Part shown: positions 1 through 9,350 of the stretch, piece after piece
How the letters are laid out: every line of letters starts with the position of its first letter
How positions within the stretch are numbered: position 1 is the stretch's first letter
Assembly (NCBI RefSeq): GCF_002250625.1
Contig: NZ_NMVQ01000012.1
Coordinates: 186,001-250,000, forward strand
Direction of reading: 5' to 3'
DNA: 64,000 nt
From: Enemella dayhoffiae
GTDB taxonomy: Bacteria; Actinomycetota; Actinomycetes; Propionibacteriales; Propionibacteriaceae
Program-made: the position numbers and the translations under genes
The notes under the pieces: model-generated
Databases searched by the model: none
Seen by the model: the letters and a program-made list of their open reading frames with translations, nothing else
Told to the model about the DNA's origin: nothing

Positions 1-941
1 GGGTCCGGCTCGGCTTCACCTCGTTGCTCACCCCGCGCTCGGTGCTGGAGGTCGATCTCGCCACCGGCGCGGTGCGCACCCTGCGAGTCACCCCGGTGCT
101 GGACCACCCCCGTCACGGCCCCTATCGGCCCGAGAACTACGTGCAGGAACGGGTCTGGGCCACCGCGGCCGACGGGGCCCGGGTGCCGATGTCGGTCGTC
201 CGCCGCGCCGACACCCCGCTCGACGGGTCGGCCCCGGCGTTGCTCTACGGCTATGGCTCCTATGAGATCTGCATCGACCCCGGGTTCTCCATGTTCCGGT
301 TGTCCCTGCTGGACAACGGATTCGTGTACGCCATCGCCCACGTCCGCGGCGGTGGCGAGCTCGGCCGGGCGTGGTATGAAAACGGAAAAGCGCTGACCAA
401 GCAGAACACTTTCGACGACTTCGTCGCCTGCGCACGCCAGCTGGTCGACGCCGGCTTCACCTCCCCCGACCGGTTGGCGGCCCAGGGCGGATCGGCCGGT
501 GGACTGCTGATGGGTGCGGTGGCCAACCAGGCCCCGGACGCGTTCGCCGCCATCCACGCAGCGGTTCCGTTCGTCGACGCGCTCACCACGATCCTCAACC
601 CGGAGCTGCCGCTGACCGTCACCGAGTGGGAGGAGTGGGGCGACCCGCTGCACGACCCGGCCGTCTACGCCTACATGAAGGCGTACACCCCCTATGAGAA
701 CGTGACCGCCCAGCGCTATCCCGCGATCCTGGCGACCACCGGATTCAATGACACCCGCGTCTACTACACCGAGCCCGCCAAATGGATCGCCGCGCTGCGC
801 GAGCGAGCGACCAATCCCCCGCAGGAGATCCTGCTGCGCACCGAGATGGTGGCCGGGCACGGCGGCGTCACCGGGCGCTACAAGGCCTGGCGGGAGGCCG
901 CATTTGAGTACGCGTGGATCATGGACCGTGTAGGCGCATAG
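1..941 (+). CDS. ptrB: Oligopeptidase B (S9 serine peptidase), C-terminal part, 5' end outside window
   Basis: This is the C-terminal part of a prolyl-oligopeptidase-family serine peptidase that cleaves short peptides after basic residues. The reading frame is open from the first bases, so the gene begins before the window. The alpha/beta-hydrolase catalytic elements are visible: the nucleophile motif GGSAGG, an acidic element in the segment TGFNDTRV, and the late histidine in AGHGGVTGR. The segment YGYGSYEICIDPGFS and the ARxGxE-like stretch AHVRGGGELGR are typical of oligopeptidase B rather than DPP-IV. The N-terminal beta-propeller is not in view. It is followed by a 163-bp gap before the sigma-factor gene. 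Family assignment is firm; exact substrate preference is inferred from the family. Confidence 0.9.
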   Translation, partial: VRLGFTSLLTPRSVLEVDLATGAVRTLRVTPVLDHPRHGPYRPENYVQERVWATAADGARVPMSVVRRADTPLDGSAPALLYGYGSYEICIDPGFSMFRLSLLDNGFVYAIAHVRGGGELGRAWYENGKALTKQNTFDDFVACARQLVDAGFTSPDRLAAQGGSAGGLLMGAVANQAPDAFAAIHAAVPFVDALTTILNPELPLTVTEWEEWGDPLHDPAVYAYMKAYTPYENVTAQRYPAILATTGFNDTRVYYTEPAKWIAALRERATNPPQEILLRTEMVAGHGGVTGRYKAWREAAFEYAWIMDRVGA

Positions 942-1104
942 AGCCCCCAAGACCTGGGTACGACCACGGTCGTACACGAATCCGCATCGGGTAGCACCTT
1001 GGTCCCTCGGGGACCACGCTCAGGGATTGTTCAGGGTTTCGGTGGAATCCTTCGGCCCCTGCCGGACGTTGTGCAGGTTGTACGCCACGAAAGGACATCC
1101 GCAC

Positions 1105-2082
1105 ATGGCAACGAGCACCACTTCCCGGCCCCGCACCAACGACGGCATCGAAGGCAAGGACGCTGTCGGTCTCTATCTGGACGGGATCGCCAAGACCCCG
1201 CTGCTGACCGCCGCAGACGAGGTCGAGTTGGCGCGCACCATCGAGGCCGGCCTGTACGCCGAGAAGATCCTCGCCGGCGAGGTCAGCCAGGCCGAGCGGA
1301 CGGCCGGCGCTCGGCAGAACGGCCGCAGCGCCAAGCGGGCGAGCCGGGACGAGCTGCAGCAGCTGGTGGCACTCGGCCAGGCGGCGCAGGAGCGGTTCGT
1401 GCAGGCCAACCTGCGGCTGGTCGTGTCGGTCGCCCGCAAATATGGTCGTGCGCAGATGCCCCTGCTCGACCTGGTCCAGGAGGGCAACACCGGCCTGATC
1501 CGGGCGGTGGAGAAGTTCGACTACACCAAGGGGTTCAAGTTCTCCACCTACGCCACCTGGTGGGTACGCCAGTCGATCAGCCGCGGCATCGCCCAGCAGG
1601 GCCGGATCGTCCGGCTCCCCGTGCACGTGGCGGAGCAGGTCAACCAGGTCGGCGCCGTCCGGCGTACGCTGGAACGACGACTCGGGCGCGAGCCGGAGCT
1701 CGAGGAGATCGCCGCGGAGATGGAGCTGGAGCCGGAGAAGGTCGTCGACCTGCTGCGCTACGGCCGCGACCACATCTCCCTGGACGCCCCGGTCGAGGAG
1801 GACGGCGACACCTCGCTGGGTGACCTGATCGCCCGCGAGCCGATGCCCGGGCCCGACGAGATGGTGATCGACGCCCAGGAACGCGGGCGCCTCGAGGAGA
1901 TGCTCTCCGATCTCGACGAGCGCTCCGCCGATGTCGTCCGCCGCCGCTACGGCCTGCACGACGGCCGCCAGGCCAAGCTGGCCGATATCGGTCAGGTGTG
2001 GGGTATCACCGCGGAGCGGGTCCGCCAGATCGAGCGGCACGCCCTGGCCAAGCTCCGTTCCAACCAGGAGCTCGCCGCCTGA
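1105..2082 (+). CDS. sigB: RNA polymerase sigma factor, SigB/HrdB-like (group 2)
   Basis: This 325-aa sigma-70 factor directs core RNA polymerase to promoters. Region 1.2 is near the N-terminus (DAVGLYLDGIAKTPLL). Region 2 carries DLVQEGNTGLIRAVEKFD and the -10-reading FSTYATWWVRQSI. Region 4.2 ends with the helix-turn-helix ITAERVRQIERHALAKLR. It lacks the long acidic N-terminus of principal sigma factors, so it resembles mycobacterial SigB in size. The ATG at 1105 is preferred over an upstream in-frame start at 1027 because AAAGGA lies 10 bases before it and the protein then starts with MATST. A strong hairpin follows at 2100-2135. It could be the second principal-like sigma factor of the cell; the primary one is not in the window. 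Confidence 0.93.
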   Translation: MATSTTSRPRTNDGIEGKDAVGLYLDGIAKTPLLTAADEVELARTIEAGLYAEKILAGEVSQAERTAGARQNGRSAKRASRDELQQLVALGQAAQERFVQANLRLVVSVARKYGRAQMPLLDLVQEGNTGLIRAVEKFDYTKGFKFSTYATWWVRQSISRGIAQQGRIVRLPVHVAEQVNQVGAVRRTLERRLGREPELEEIAAEMELEPEKVVDLLRYGRDHISLDAPVEEDGDTSLGDLIAREPMPGPDEMVIDAQERGRLEEMLSDLDERSADVVRRRYGLHDGRQAKLADIGQVWGITAERVRQIERHALAKLRSNQELAA

Positions 2083-2677
2083 CCGACCACCCATGAGCCG
2101 GCGCCCACTGTGTCCCCCCGAGCACGGTGGGCGCCCTCATGTCCGGGGCCGCGTCACTCCCCCCCTGCAGCCCGTCCGCCAGCTCGACGGCGAGGTCGAG
2201 GTGACCGGTGTGCCGGGCGTACTCCTGCAGCACGTGGAAGCAGATCCACGCCAGCGAGGCGGTCTGCTCCGCAGAGCGTCCGGCGAACCGCGGCCCCGGT
2301 GGCGCCTGGGCGTCCAGCGGGTGCGACTCGATGATCGCCCGGGTCCGCCGCCCGCCCTCGTGCAACCGGTTCAGCAACTCCTCCAGCGAGATGCCCTCGG
2401 CGACGGCCCAGGCGGCGTTCTTGGCTGCATCCCGGTTGTCACCCCACGGGTCGGCCACCGCCTCGCCCGCGAACCCCCAGACGAACCAGCGTTGCTCCAT
2501 GTGCACCAGGTGGGTCAGCAGTTCCAGCGGCGTCCAGCCGCTCGGCAACCGGGAGGTGCGCTGCTCCGCCTCGGAGAGGCTGCGCAGCTTGCGGTCGACC
2601 ACCTGGCGATAGAAGTCGAGGTAGTCGCAGAAGAGGGCGGACGGGTCGCTCCCGCCGCTCGGCTCGAGCACAGTCAT
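2006..2677 (-). CDS. DinB/DUF664-family protein (mycothiol-transferase-like) with a run-on C-terminus
   Basis: The first ~172 residues of this 223-aa protein look like a DinB-superfamily four-helix bundle of the actinobacterial DUF664/mycothiol-dependent type, with the metal-ligand pattern LLTHLVHMEQRW (His near 56-59) and HVLQEYARHTGHLDL (His near 148-160). The family normally stops soon after the last histidine helix. Here about 50 low-complexity residues follow, crossing the sigma-factor terminator and overlapping its 3' end by 77 bases, so the native stop may have been lost. The ATG start overlaps the tesB stop as ATGA, indicating translational coupling. Substrate unknown. Confidence 0.7.
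   Translation of the reverse strand: MTVLEPSGGSDPSALFCDYLDFYRQVVDRKLRSLSEAEQRTSRLPSGWTPLELLTHLVHMEQRWFVWGFAGEAVADPWGDNRDAAKNAAWAVAEGISLEELLNRLHEGGRRTRAIIESHPLDAQAPPGPRFAGRSAEQTASLAWICFHVLQEYARHTGHLDLAVELADGLQGGSDAAPDMRAPTVLGGTQWAPAHGWSVRRRAPGWNGAWPGRAARSGGPAPR
2100..2135. terminator. Hairpin terminator after the sigma-factor gene
   Basis: A perfect 9-bp stem, GGCGCCCAC (2100-2108) with GTGGGCGCC (2127-2135), lies 18 bases after the sigma-factor stop. There is no T-run, as is usual in high-GC actinobacteria. It sits inside the 3' extension of the opposing DinB-type reading frame. Confidence 0.7.
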
Positions 2678-3549
2678 CGACGCTCCTCCAGCTCGCCGCG
2701 CACCCGCACCAGCCCCTCCTGGGCGGTGGTCGCTCCCAGCCGGCCCTCGGAGAAGATGCGACCGAGCGCGAACCCGCGGGCGTTGGAGGCCGACGGCGAG
2801 ATCTCGTCGTGCAGCCACCACCGGTCGGCGCGGATCGGGCGGTGGAACCACATCGCGTGATCGAGCGAGGCGGACTGCATGTTCGCCCCATCCAGCTGCA
2901 CCTGGTGCGGCACCGTGCTGGCCGACAACAGGGTGAGGTCCGAGGCGTACGCCAGCGCGGCCTGGTGCAGGCCGGGATCCTCCGGCAGGTCGCCGTTCAC
3001 CCGCACCCAGACCCGGGCCGAGGCCGAGTGCGCGGCGTCCGCCTCGCCGTCACCCGGCGTACCGGAGGTGATGAAGCGCACGTCAAGCACGCCCCACTCG
3101 GCCTCCCAGAATTCCGCCGGCGCGCCGTAGCGCTCCGCCATCACCTGGCTCATCCGCGGGCAGTCCTCCGGTGGCGGCACCGTCGGTGCGGGGTCGTGAT
3201 GCGTCAGTCCGTCCTCGTGCACCTGAAGCGAGGCGGTCAGCGCGAAGATCACCTGTCCGTCCTGGCGGGCGAGCACTCGACGGCTGGAGAACGAGCGCCC
3301 GTCGCGCATCGCCTCCACGTCATAGATCATGGGCCGGTCGGTGCGCCCCGATCGCAGGAAATAGGCGTGCAGGGAGTGCGCCAGCCGGTCGTCGGGGACG
3401 GTCCGGTACGCCGCCATCAGGGCCTGGGCGAGCACCTGTCCGCCGAAGGCGCGCTGCCTTCGGGTGACGGGGTTCTGGCCGCGATAGAGGCCGGACTCGA
3501 TCTCCTCGAGCTGGAGCAGCTCCAGCAGCTCCGGGACGCTGGTCGGCAT
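2674..3549 (-). CDS. tesB: Acyl-CoA thioesterase II (TesB family)
   Basis: This 291-aa double-hotdog thioesterase hydrolyses acyl-CoA to free fatty acid and CoA. Family hallmarks are the N-terminal FGGQVLAQALMAA, the first-hotdog segment LHAYFLRSGRTDRPMIYDVE, and the C-terminal hotdog ending SLDHAMWFHRPIRADRWWLHDE. The Asp/Thr/Gln active-site set of TesB is consistent with SLDHAMWFH and the downstream DPGLHQAALAYASDLTLL. Its start is only 3 bases after the PAC2 gene stop, and its stop overlaps the DinB gene start. It is therefore part of a minus-strand run hrpA-PAC2-tesB-DinB that is probably co-transcribed. Length matches the family. Confidence 0.92.
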   Translation of the reverse strand: MPTSVPELLELLQLEEIESGLYRGQNPVTRRQRAFGGQVLAQALMAAYRTVPDDRLAHSLHAYFLRSGRTDRPMIYDVEAMRDGRSFSSRRVLARQDGQVIFALTASLQVHEDGLTHHDPAPTVPPPEDCPRMSQVMAERYGAPAEFWEAEWGVLDVRFITSGTPGDGEADAAHSASARVWVRVNGDLPEDPGLHQAALAYASDLTLLSASTVPHQVQLDGANMQSASLDHAMWFHRPIRADRWWLHDEISPSASNARGFALGRIFSEGRLGATTAQEGLVRVRGELEERR

Positions 3550-3552
3550 GGT

Positions 3553-4560
3553 TCAGTCCTCGTCCCGCCGGTCCCGGCCGCCCGGGTTGTCGTCGCGGTC
3601 CCCGCGGTCGCGGCCGGGGTCGTCGCGATCGCCCAGGTCGCGGTTTCCGAAGCCACCCTCGCCGTTGGGCTTGTCCTTGGTGTCCTGCTCGGCCAGGAAC
3701 CGCTCCAGCTCGGCGCCGATCTCGTCGGCGGAGGGGACGTGCCGCTCGGTCTGCGCCTGGGCCTGGTCATACTGCTGCTCCAGCTGGGCCACGACCTGCT
3801 GCACCTCCTCCGAACCCTGCATCTCGGTGCTGATCTCGGCCAGGTTGGTGTCGCGACGCTCCGGCAGCCCGGTCAGCGGCAGGTCGAGCCCGGTGGCGGC
3901 GTTGATCCGTTCCAGGGCGGCAATCGCGGCCTGCGGGAAGGGAGCCTGAGCCAGGTAGTGGGGGACGTTGACGGCCAACCCCAGCGCCTTCACCCCGAGC
4001 TCCCCCAGTCGCAGCTCCAGCATCGTCCCGAAGCTGCCGGGCAGTTCCACCCGGCCCACCCAGACCGGGTTGTCCTCCACGATCAGCGCGGAGTCGGTGG
4101 CGTACGCGGTGATCAGGCTGGGCCGGGTGTGCGGGACCCCCATCGGGATGCCCTGGGAGGTGACCGCGAGGCGGATGTCGAGGCGCTGCGCCAGCCCGCT
4201 GACCGCCTCGATGGCGCGGACCCACTGGGTGTCGGGTTCCGGCCCGGCGAGCAGCACGAACACCTTGCCGTTGGGCGCGGTCATCCTGTACATGGCCAGC
4301 CGGAAGGTCTCCGCCGACCGCCACTGGTCGGTGTCGAACACCATCATCGGGCGGCGGCTGCGATAGTCGTGCAGCTGATCCACGTCGAACTCGACCAGCA
4401 CCTCCGACTCGCAGGTGTCCTGCAGGTGCCGGACCAGGGTGCGGCCCACCTGCCCAGCGTCGATGTAACCCTCCAGCAGGTGCACCAGCACCGGCCGGGT
4501 GCCGCGCATGCTCTCCCACAGCGCGGGGTTGAACTGGTACAGCAGACGCGGATCGAGCAT
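3553..4560 (-). CDS. PAC2-family protein (proteasome-assembly-chaperone-like)
   Basis: This 335-aa PAC2-fold protein is of the type conserved in Actinobacteria, where it is often found near proteasome or helicase genes. The core (roughly residues 20-240) includes LVHLLEGYIDAGQVG, a phosphorylase-like fold element FVLLAGPEPD, and PLTGLPERRD. A coiled segment (EEVQQVVAQLEQQYDQAQAQ) and then a highly charged Asp/Arg/Gly-rich tail (last ~45 residues) follow. ATG at 4560 is chosen over a TTG three codons upstream. It begins 10 bases after the hrpA stop. No proteasome genes are in the window, and its biochemical role is not established. Confidence 0.85.
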   Translation of the reverse strand: MLDPRLLYQFNPALWESMRGTRPVLVHLLEGYIDAGQVGRTLVRHLQDTCESEVLVEFDVDQLHDYRSRRPMMVFDTDQWRSAETFRLAMYRMTAPNGKVFVLLAGPEPDTQWVRAIEAVSGLAQRLDIRLAVTSQGIPMGVPHTRPSLITAYATDSALIVEDNPVWVGRVELPGSFGTMLELRLGELGVKALGLAVNVPHYLAQAPFPQAAIAALERINAATGLDLPLTGLPERRDTNLAEISTEMQGSEEVQQVVAQLEQQYDQAQAQTERHVPSADEIGAELERFLAEQDTKDKPNGEGGFGNRDLGDRDDPGRDRGDRDDNPGGRDRRDED

Positions 4561-4570
4561 GGACCCCAAT

Positions 4571-7500
4571 CTAGCGGGGTCGACCAGCCAGTTCTGCGCG
4601 CACCGACTCCAGTGCCCGGCGCACCCGCTTGGCCGAGACGGGTTCGCGGGTGCCGAGCTGTTGGGCGAACAGTCCGACGCGCAGCTCTTCGAGCTGCCAG
4701 CCGATCTCGCGCAGGGCCGGCGGGATCGGTCCCCGCTGGCGGGCGCGCAGGTCGGCGTACTCGCTCTCCAGCGGCCAGATGGTGCCGAGCAGCTCGTCGT
4801 CGCGGCGCGGGTTCCGCTCGCGGTTGGCCAGGCGTACGCCGATCGCCGCGACGTAGCGGGCCAGCTCTCCCGACCACGGTTCCGGCGTACCGGACAGGAA
4901 GCCGGGGTGCACCAGCCCGGCCAGGTGGTCCGCGGCGTCGGCCTTCACCTCGGGGTCGTCAATGCTGGCGATCGCCAGCTTCGCCGATTGGGTACGCCGC
5001 AGCACCTCGGCGGCCTCGGCGACGACGGCGCGCATGGTGTCGGCCAGGTCGGCGCGGACGGTGTCACACAACCGGGTGAACGCGTCGGCATCGCGGACGG
5101 TCTCGGCGCCGCGAGCCCGCTGCACCAGCCGGCCGACCACCGCCAGCCGCGCGTCGGCGAGCAGCTCGGGCACCGACGCATAGGGGCTGTGCCCCAGTGC
5201 CAGCTTGTCGGTGTTGCTCAGGTGGGCCACCACCCACCGGGTCGGATCGGGGGTGTTCAGCAGCACCAGCCGGCGCAGACCGGCCGGGTGGGCGGCGTCG
5301 CGAGCGGCGCGGTTGTCGTGCACCACCAGGTCCACCGCCGCGCCGACATCGGTGAGGCCGGGATAGCCGATCCCGCCGCCGACCCGCTGCTCGTCGGCCA
5401 GGCGGCCGAAACTCCACTCGGTCGCCCGCCTGCTGCCGGGGTTGCGCACCGCCCGGGTGAGCTTGGCGCTGAGTTGCGGGGCCAGGCGGTGCTGCAGCTG
5501 GCCGAGGTCCTTGCCACGGCCGAGTTCGCGACCGCCGCGGGAGCGGTCGGTGACCACGAAGGTGACCCGCAGATGCGGGTCGACCGCCTCGGGCCGCCAG
5601 GCGTCCGCCGGCACGAGCTCGCCGGTCAGCCTGCGCAGCGCCGCGCCGAGGGCGGCGGTGAAGGAGTCGGTCGGGTGCTCGTCGAGCTCGGCCAGGGCGC
5701 GGCGCGCGAACTCCGGTGCCGGGACGAAGCGGGTGCGGATCTGTTTGGGCAGGCCGCGGATCAGCGCGGTGGCCAGCTCGGCCCGCAGGCCGGGCACCTG
5801 CCAGCCGAACAGTTCGGGGCGCACCTGGTTGAGCTGGGAGAGGTCCAGGGTGACCTGCACCCCGTCGTCGGCGTGCCCGGGCTCGAACACGTAGCGCACC
5901 GGCAGCTCATGACCGTCGACCGGCCAGCTGTCGGGGAATCCGGACAGGTCCGGGCCGGCTCCCGCGACCAGGTCGTTCAGGGTCAGGTCGAGGAATCCGT
6001 CATCCTCGTGTCGCTTCTTGCGCCACCAGCTGTCGAAGTGGGCGCCGGAGACGACATCGGCGGGAATCCTGGCGTCATAGAAATCGAAAACCGCCTGGTC
6101 GTCCACCACCAGGTCGCGTCGACGGGTCCGCTCCTCGAGCTCCTCCGCCTCGGACCGGGTTTCGGCGTTGCGGGCGAAGAAGTGGTGTCGGGTCCGCCAG
6201 TCCCCCTCGACCAGGGCGGAGCGGATGAAGATCTCCCGGGCCGCGGCCGGGTCGATTCCGCCAAAACCGACCGTCCGGCCGGCGATGATCGGTACGCCGA
6301 GCAGGGACACCCGCTCGCTGGCGACCACCCTGCCCTGCCGCGCCGACCAGCGCGGCTCGGAATATTGCCGGGTGAGCAGGTGGGAGCCGACCTGCTCCAC
6401 CCAGGCGGCGTCGATCCCGGCGACCGTGCGGGCCCACAACCGAGTGGTCTCCACCAGTTCACCGGCCATCACCAGTTCGGGCTGGGTGCGGGCCAGCGCC
6501 GAACCCGGGTTGATCGCAAACCGCGCACCCCGCGTTCCGAGATATTCGCGTGGACCGGTGCGGCGTCGCTTTCCCTGCCTGGGCTGGGTCTTCTGCTCCG
6601 CCTTGAGGTCGGCCAGGCCGATCTGGGACAGGACGCCGGACAGGATCGCGATGTGGATCGCGTCTGGGGTGCCCGGGGTCCCGTTCCGCTCCAGCTTCAG
6701 CTCCCGACAGATCTGGCGGAGCTGGGTGACCAGGTCCTGCCACTCGCGGATCCGCAGGAAGTGCAGGAACTCGTCGCGACACATCCGCCGGAACGCGTTT
6801 CCAGACAGGGATTCCCGCTGCTCGGCGAGATGGTTCCACAGCCGCAGCCAGGCGATGAAGTCCGAGCCGTCGGGGGTGGGCGGATCCGCGTCCGGGTCGG
6901 CCCGCGGATCGGGTGGGGGCGCCCAGAATCGGCGGTGCAGTGCGTCCGCGGCCTGTTGGTGTTCGGCGGGGCGTTCCCGGGGATCGTTGATGGTCAGCCC
7001 GGCTGCGATCACGATCACCTCGGCCAGGCAGTCGCGCCGGGCGGCCTCGACCAGCATCCGGGCCAGCCTGGGGTCGAGCGGGATCCGGGCCAGTTGGTGA
7101 CCGATCCTGGTCAGCTGTGGCCCGCTGGGACCGGTCTCGCTTCCGGACCTGCCGCCCTGCTTGGCTTTTCGAGACCGCCGCTGTTCGCTGAGCGCGCCCA
7201 GCTCGAGCAACAGGCGTACGCCGTCGGCGATCTGTGCCGAATCGGGTGGCTCGACGAACGGAAACTCGGAGATCTCCCCCAGTTCGGCCTGCGCCATCTG
7301 CAGGATCACCGAGGCCAGGTTGGTCCGCAGGATCTCCGGCTCGGTGAACTCCGGCCGGTCCCCATAGTCGGATTCGCTGTAGAGCCGGATGCAGACGCCG
7401 GCGGCGACCCGGCCGCAGCGGCCGGCCCGCTGGTTGGCAGAAGCCTGGGAGATCGGTTCGATGGGCAGCCGCTGCACCTTGGTGCGGGCCGACCAGCGGG

Positions 7501-8419
7501 AGATGCGCGCGGTCCCGGGGTCAACCACGTAACGGATTCCGGGCACGGTCAGCGAGGTCTCGGCGACGTTGGTGGCCAGCACGATCCGCCGTCCGGTGTG
7601 CGGACTGAACACGCGGTGCTGCTCGGCGGCCGACAGCCGGGCATACAGGGGAAGGATCTCGGTGTCACGCAACCGCAGGGCGGTCAGCGCCTCGGCGGTG
7701 TCGCGGATCTCGCGTTCTCCGCTGAGGAAGACCAGGATGTCACCGGGCCCGACCGCCGACAGCTCGGTGACGGCGGCGCAGATGCCGTCGACCTGGTCGC
7801 GGGGTTCGGCGGTCTGCTGGGTCTCATCGGGGTCGTCGGGCTGCAACGGGCGGTAACGGAGCTCGACCGGATAGGTGCGACCGGACACCTCGATCACCGG
7901 AGCATCGTCGAAGTGCGCCGCGAACCGAGCCGTGTCGATGGTCGCGGAGGTGATGACCACCTTCAGCTCGGGTCGCCGGGGCAACAGCTGCTTGAGATAG
8001 CCGAGCAGGAAGTCGATGTTCAGGCTGCGCTCGTGGGCCTCGTCGATGATGATGCAGTCGTGGCGGCGCAGGTCGCGGTCGTGCGCGATCTCGGCGAGCA
8101 GCACACCGTCGGTCATCAGCACCAGCGGGGAATCGGCTCGCGCCTGCCGGGTGAACCGGACCTGGTAGCCGACCTCCTCACCGAGGGTGACCTTGAGCTC
8201 CTCGGCAATGCGTTCGGCCACCGAGCGGGCGGCGATCCGCCGCGGCTGGGTGTGCGCGATCGAGCGCAGTCCGAGCTGCAGACAGATCTTGGGCAGCTGG
8301 GTGGTCTTTCCCGAGCCGGTCTCGCCGGCGACGACGACCACCTGGTTCTCGCGGACGGCTCGGGCGATGTCGTCGGTCCGGGCCGAGATCGGCAGCTCCG
8401 GATCGAAGGTGATCTGCAA
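4571..8419 (-). CDS. hrpA: ATP-dependent RNA helicase HrpA (DEAH box)
   Basis: This 1282-aa DEAH-box helicase unwinds RNA or resolves stalled ribosomes using ATP. Motif I GETGSGKTT is near residue 34, motif II DEAHERS near 126, motif III SATID follows, and motif VI QRAGRCGR comes around residue 330. A winged-helix/ratchet module and the long HrpA-specific C-terminal half complete it. The start is TTG: an in-frame TAG (the stress-protein stop) lies four codons upstream, so no earlier start is possible. The gene begins 9 bases after the usp stop and is followed closely by PAC2 and tesB. Length and motif order fit actinobacterial HrpA. Confidence 0.95.
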   Translation of the reverse strand: MQITFDPELPISARTDDIARAVRENQVVVVAGETGSGKTTQLPKICLQLGLRSIAHTQPRRIAARSVAERIAEELKVTLGEEVGYQVRFTRQARADSPLVLMTDGVLLAEIAHDRDLRRHDCIIIDEAHERSLNIDFLLGYLKQLLPRRPELKVVITSATIDTARFAAHFDDAPVIEVSGRTYPVELRYRPLQPDDPDETQQTAEPRDQVDGICAAVTELSAVGPGDILVFLSGEREIRDTAEALTALRLRDTEILPLYARLSAAEQHRVFSPHTGRRIVLATNVAETSLTVPGIRYVVDPGTARISRWSARTKVQRLPIEPISQASANQRAGRCGRVAAGVCIRLYSESDYGDRPEFTEPEILRTNLASVILQMAQAELGEISEFPFVEPPDSAQIADGVRLLLELGALSEQRRSRKAKQGGRSGSETGPSGPQLTRIGHQLARIPLDPRLARMLVEAARRDCLAEVIVIAAGLTINDPRERPAEHQQAADALHRRFWAPPPDPRADPDADPPTPDGSDFIAWLRLWNHLAEQRESLSGNAFRRMCRDEFLHFLRIREWQDLVTQLRQICRELKLERNGTPGTPDAIHIAILSGVLSQIGLADLKAEQKTQPRQGKRRRTGPREYLGTRGARFAINPGSALARTQPELVMAGELVETTRLWARTVAGIDAAWVEQVGSHLLTRQYSEPRWSARQGRVVASERVSLLGVPIIAGRTVGFGGIDPAAAREIFIRSALVEGDWRTRHHFFARNAETRSEAEELEERTRRRDLVVDDQAVFDFYDARIPADVVSGAHFDSWWRKKRHEDDGFLDLTLNDLVAGAGPDLSGFPDSWPVDGHELPVRYVFEPGHADDGVQVTLDLSQLNQVRPELFGWQVPGLRAELATALIRGLPKQIRTRFVPAPEFARRALAELDEHPTDSFTAALGAALRRLTGELVPADAWRPEAVDPHLRVTFVVTDRSRGGRELGRGKDLGQLQHRLAPQLSAKLTRAVRNPGSRRATEWSFGRLADEQRVGGGIGYPGLTDVGAAVDLVVHDNRAARDAAHPAGLRRLVLLNTPDPTRWVVAHLSNTDKLALGHSPYASVPELLADARLAVVGRLVQRARGAETVRDADAFTRLCDTVRADLADTMRAVVAEAAEVLRRTQSAKLAIASIDDPEVKADAADHLAGLVHPGFLSGTPEPWSGELARYVAAIGVRLANRERNPRRDDELLGTIWPLESEYADLRARQRGPIPPALREIGWQLEELRVGLFAQQLGTREPVSAKRVRRALESVRAELAGRPR

Positions 8420-8428
8420 GCCGACGCG

Positions 8429-9319
8429 CTACTTCCTCTTGGCCCGGACCAGTCCGAGCGGGCACATCCCGTGCGCCATGATGGCTCGGATCGTGGCACC
8501 GGGCGCCAGCCCGGGGAACGCGAACCCGTGGACGCCCAGCACCAGCAGGTCATAGTTTCCGGAGCGGCGGGTGAGCTCGTTGACCGGGTGGGCGTTGACG
8601 ATCTCCACGTTCACCTCGACCTCGGGGTGCGCGGCCCGCAGCGGCTGCAGCAGCTGCTCGACCCCCTGGGTGGCGGCGGCCAGCGCGCTCTCGCGGCGGG
8701 CGCCCACGTCCTGCCGGTCGGCGAAGAACCCGGTCGGCAGCTCGAACGCGTGCACCACCTCCAGCCGGGCGCCGCGCCGGGCGGCCTCGGCGTACGCGAA
8801 CTGGAGCGCGTCGGTGCACCGGTCCTCGGCGTCGACGCCGACCCCGACCACCCCCAGGTCGCCGGTCCGCGGCTTGTGGGAGGCGGCCGACACCATGATC
8901 ACCGGGCAGTGTGCGGACGCGGCGACGCCGACCGAGGTGGAACCGACGAACAACCGCTCCAGCCCGCTCATGGCACGCCGACCGACGACGATCAGCTGCG
9001 CGTGCTCGGAGAGTCTGGTCAGCACCGCGGCGGGGTTGCCCATGAAAATCTCCGAGTGCACGCGGTCCTCTGCGATGCCCATCGCGATCGCGTGCTGGCG
9101 GGCGGCCTCGGCGGCCTCCTGGCCGGCGTCCTGCAGCAGCCCGGGGTCGTAGACGACACCCCACGCCCCCGCCAGGACGGCGTCGTCGACGGCGTGCGCG
9201 AGCAGCAGGTCGACGCCGCTGGACAGTGCCGCGCGTACCCCGTAGTCGATGGCTCGATCGCCGTCCTCGGAACCGTCCACACCCACGACGATCCGGCCCT
9301 TGGCAACTTCCTCACTCAT
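8429..9319 (-). CDS. Universal stress protein, tandem UspA domains
   Basis: This 296-aa protein has two UspA domains. Domain 1 (about 9-145) begins RIVVGVDGSEDGDRA and ends with the nucleotide-binding stretch VVGRRAMSGLERLFVGSTS followed by HCPVIMV. Domain 2 (about 155-290) begins LGVVGVGVDAEDR and ends LLVLGVHGFAFPGLAPGATIRAIMAHGMCPLGLV. The G-2x-G-9x-G(S/T) ATP signature is imperfect in both copies (GRRA in domain 1), so ATP binding is uncertain. A good ribosome site (GGAGGTG) precedes ATG. The hrpA start lies 9 bases after its stop. A cytoplasmic stress or dormancy role is inferred from the family. Confidence 0.92.
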   Translation of the reverse strand: MSEEVAKGRIVVGVDGSEDGDRAIDYGVRAALSSGVDLLLAHAVDDAVLAGAWGVVYDPGLLQDAGQEAAEAARQHAIAMGIAEDRVHSEIFMGNPAAVLTRLSEHAQLIVVGRRAMSGLERLFVGSTSVGVAASAHCPVIMVSAASHKPRTGDLGVVGVGVDAEDRCTDALQFAYAEAARRGARLEVVHAFELPTGFFADRQDVGARRESALAAATQGVEQLLQPLRAAHPEVEVNVEIVNAHPVNELTRRSGNYDLLVLGVHGFAFPGLAPGATIRAIMAHGMCPLGLVRAKRK

Positions 9320-9350
9320 CGGACACCTCCCGCTCGATCACTGCCCCATT

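Noticed and set aside
919-2094. A 391-codon minus-strand frame over the sigma-factor gene
   Set aside because: It is a shadow of the sigma-factor coding sequence, with no ribosome site or family resemblance.
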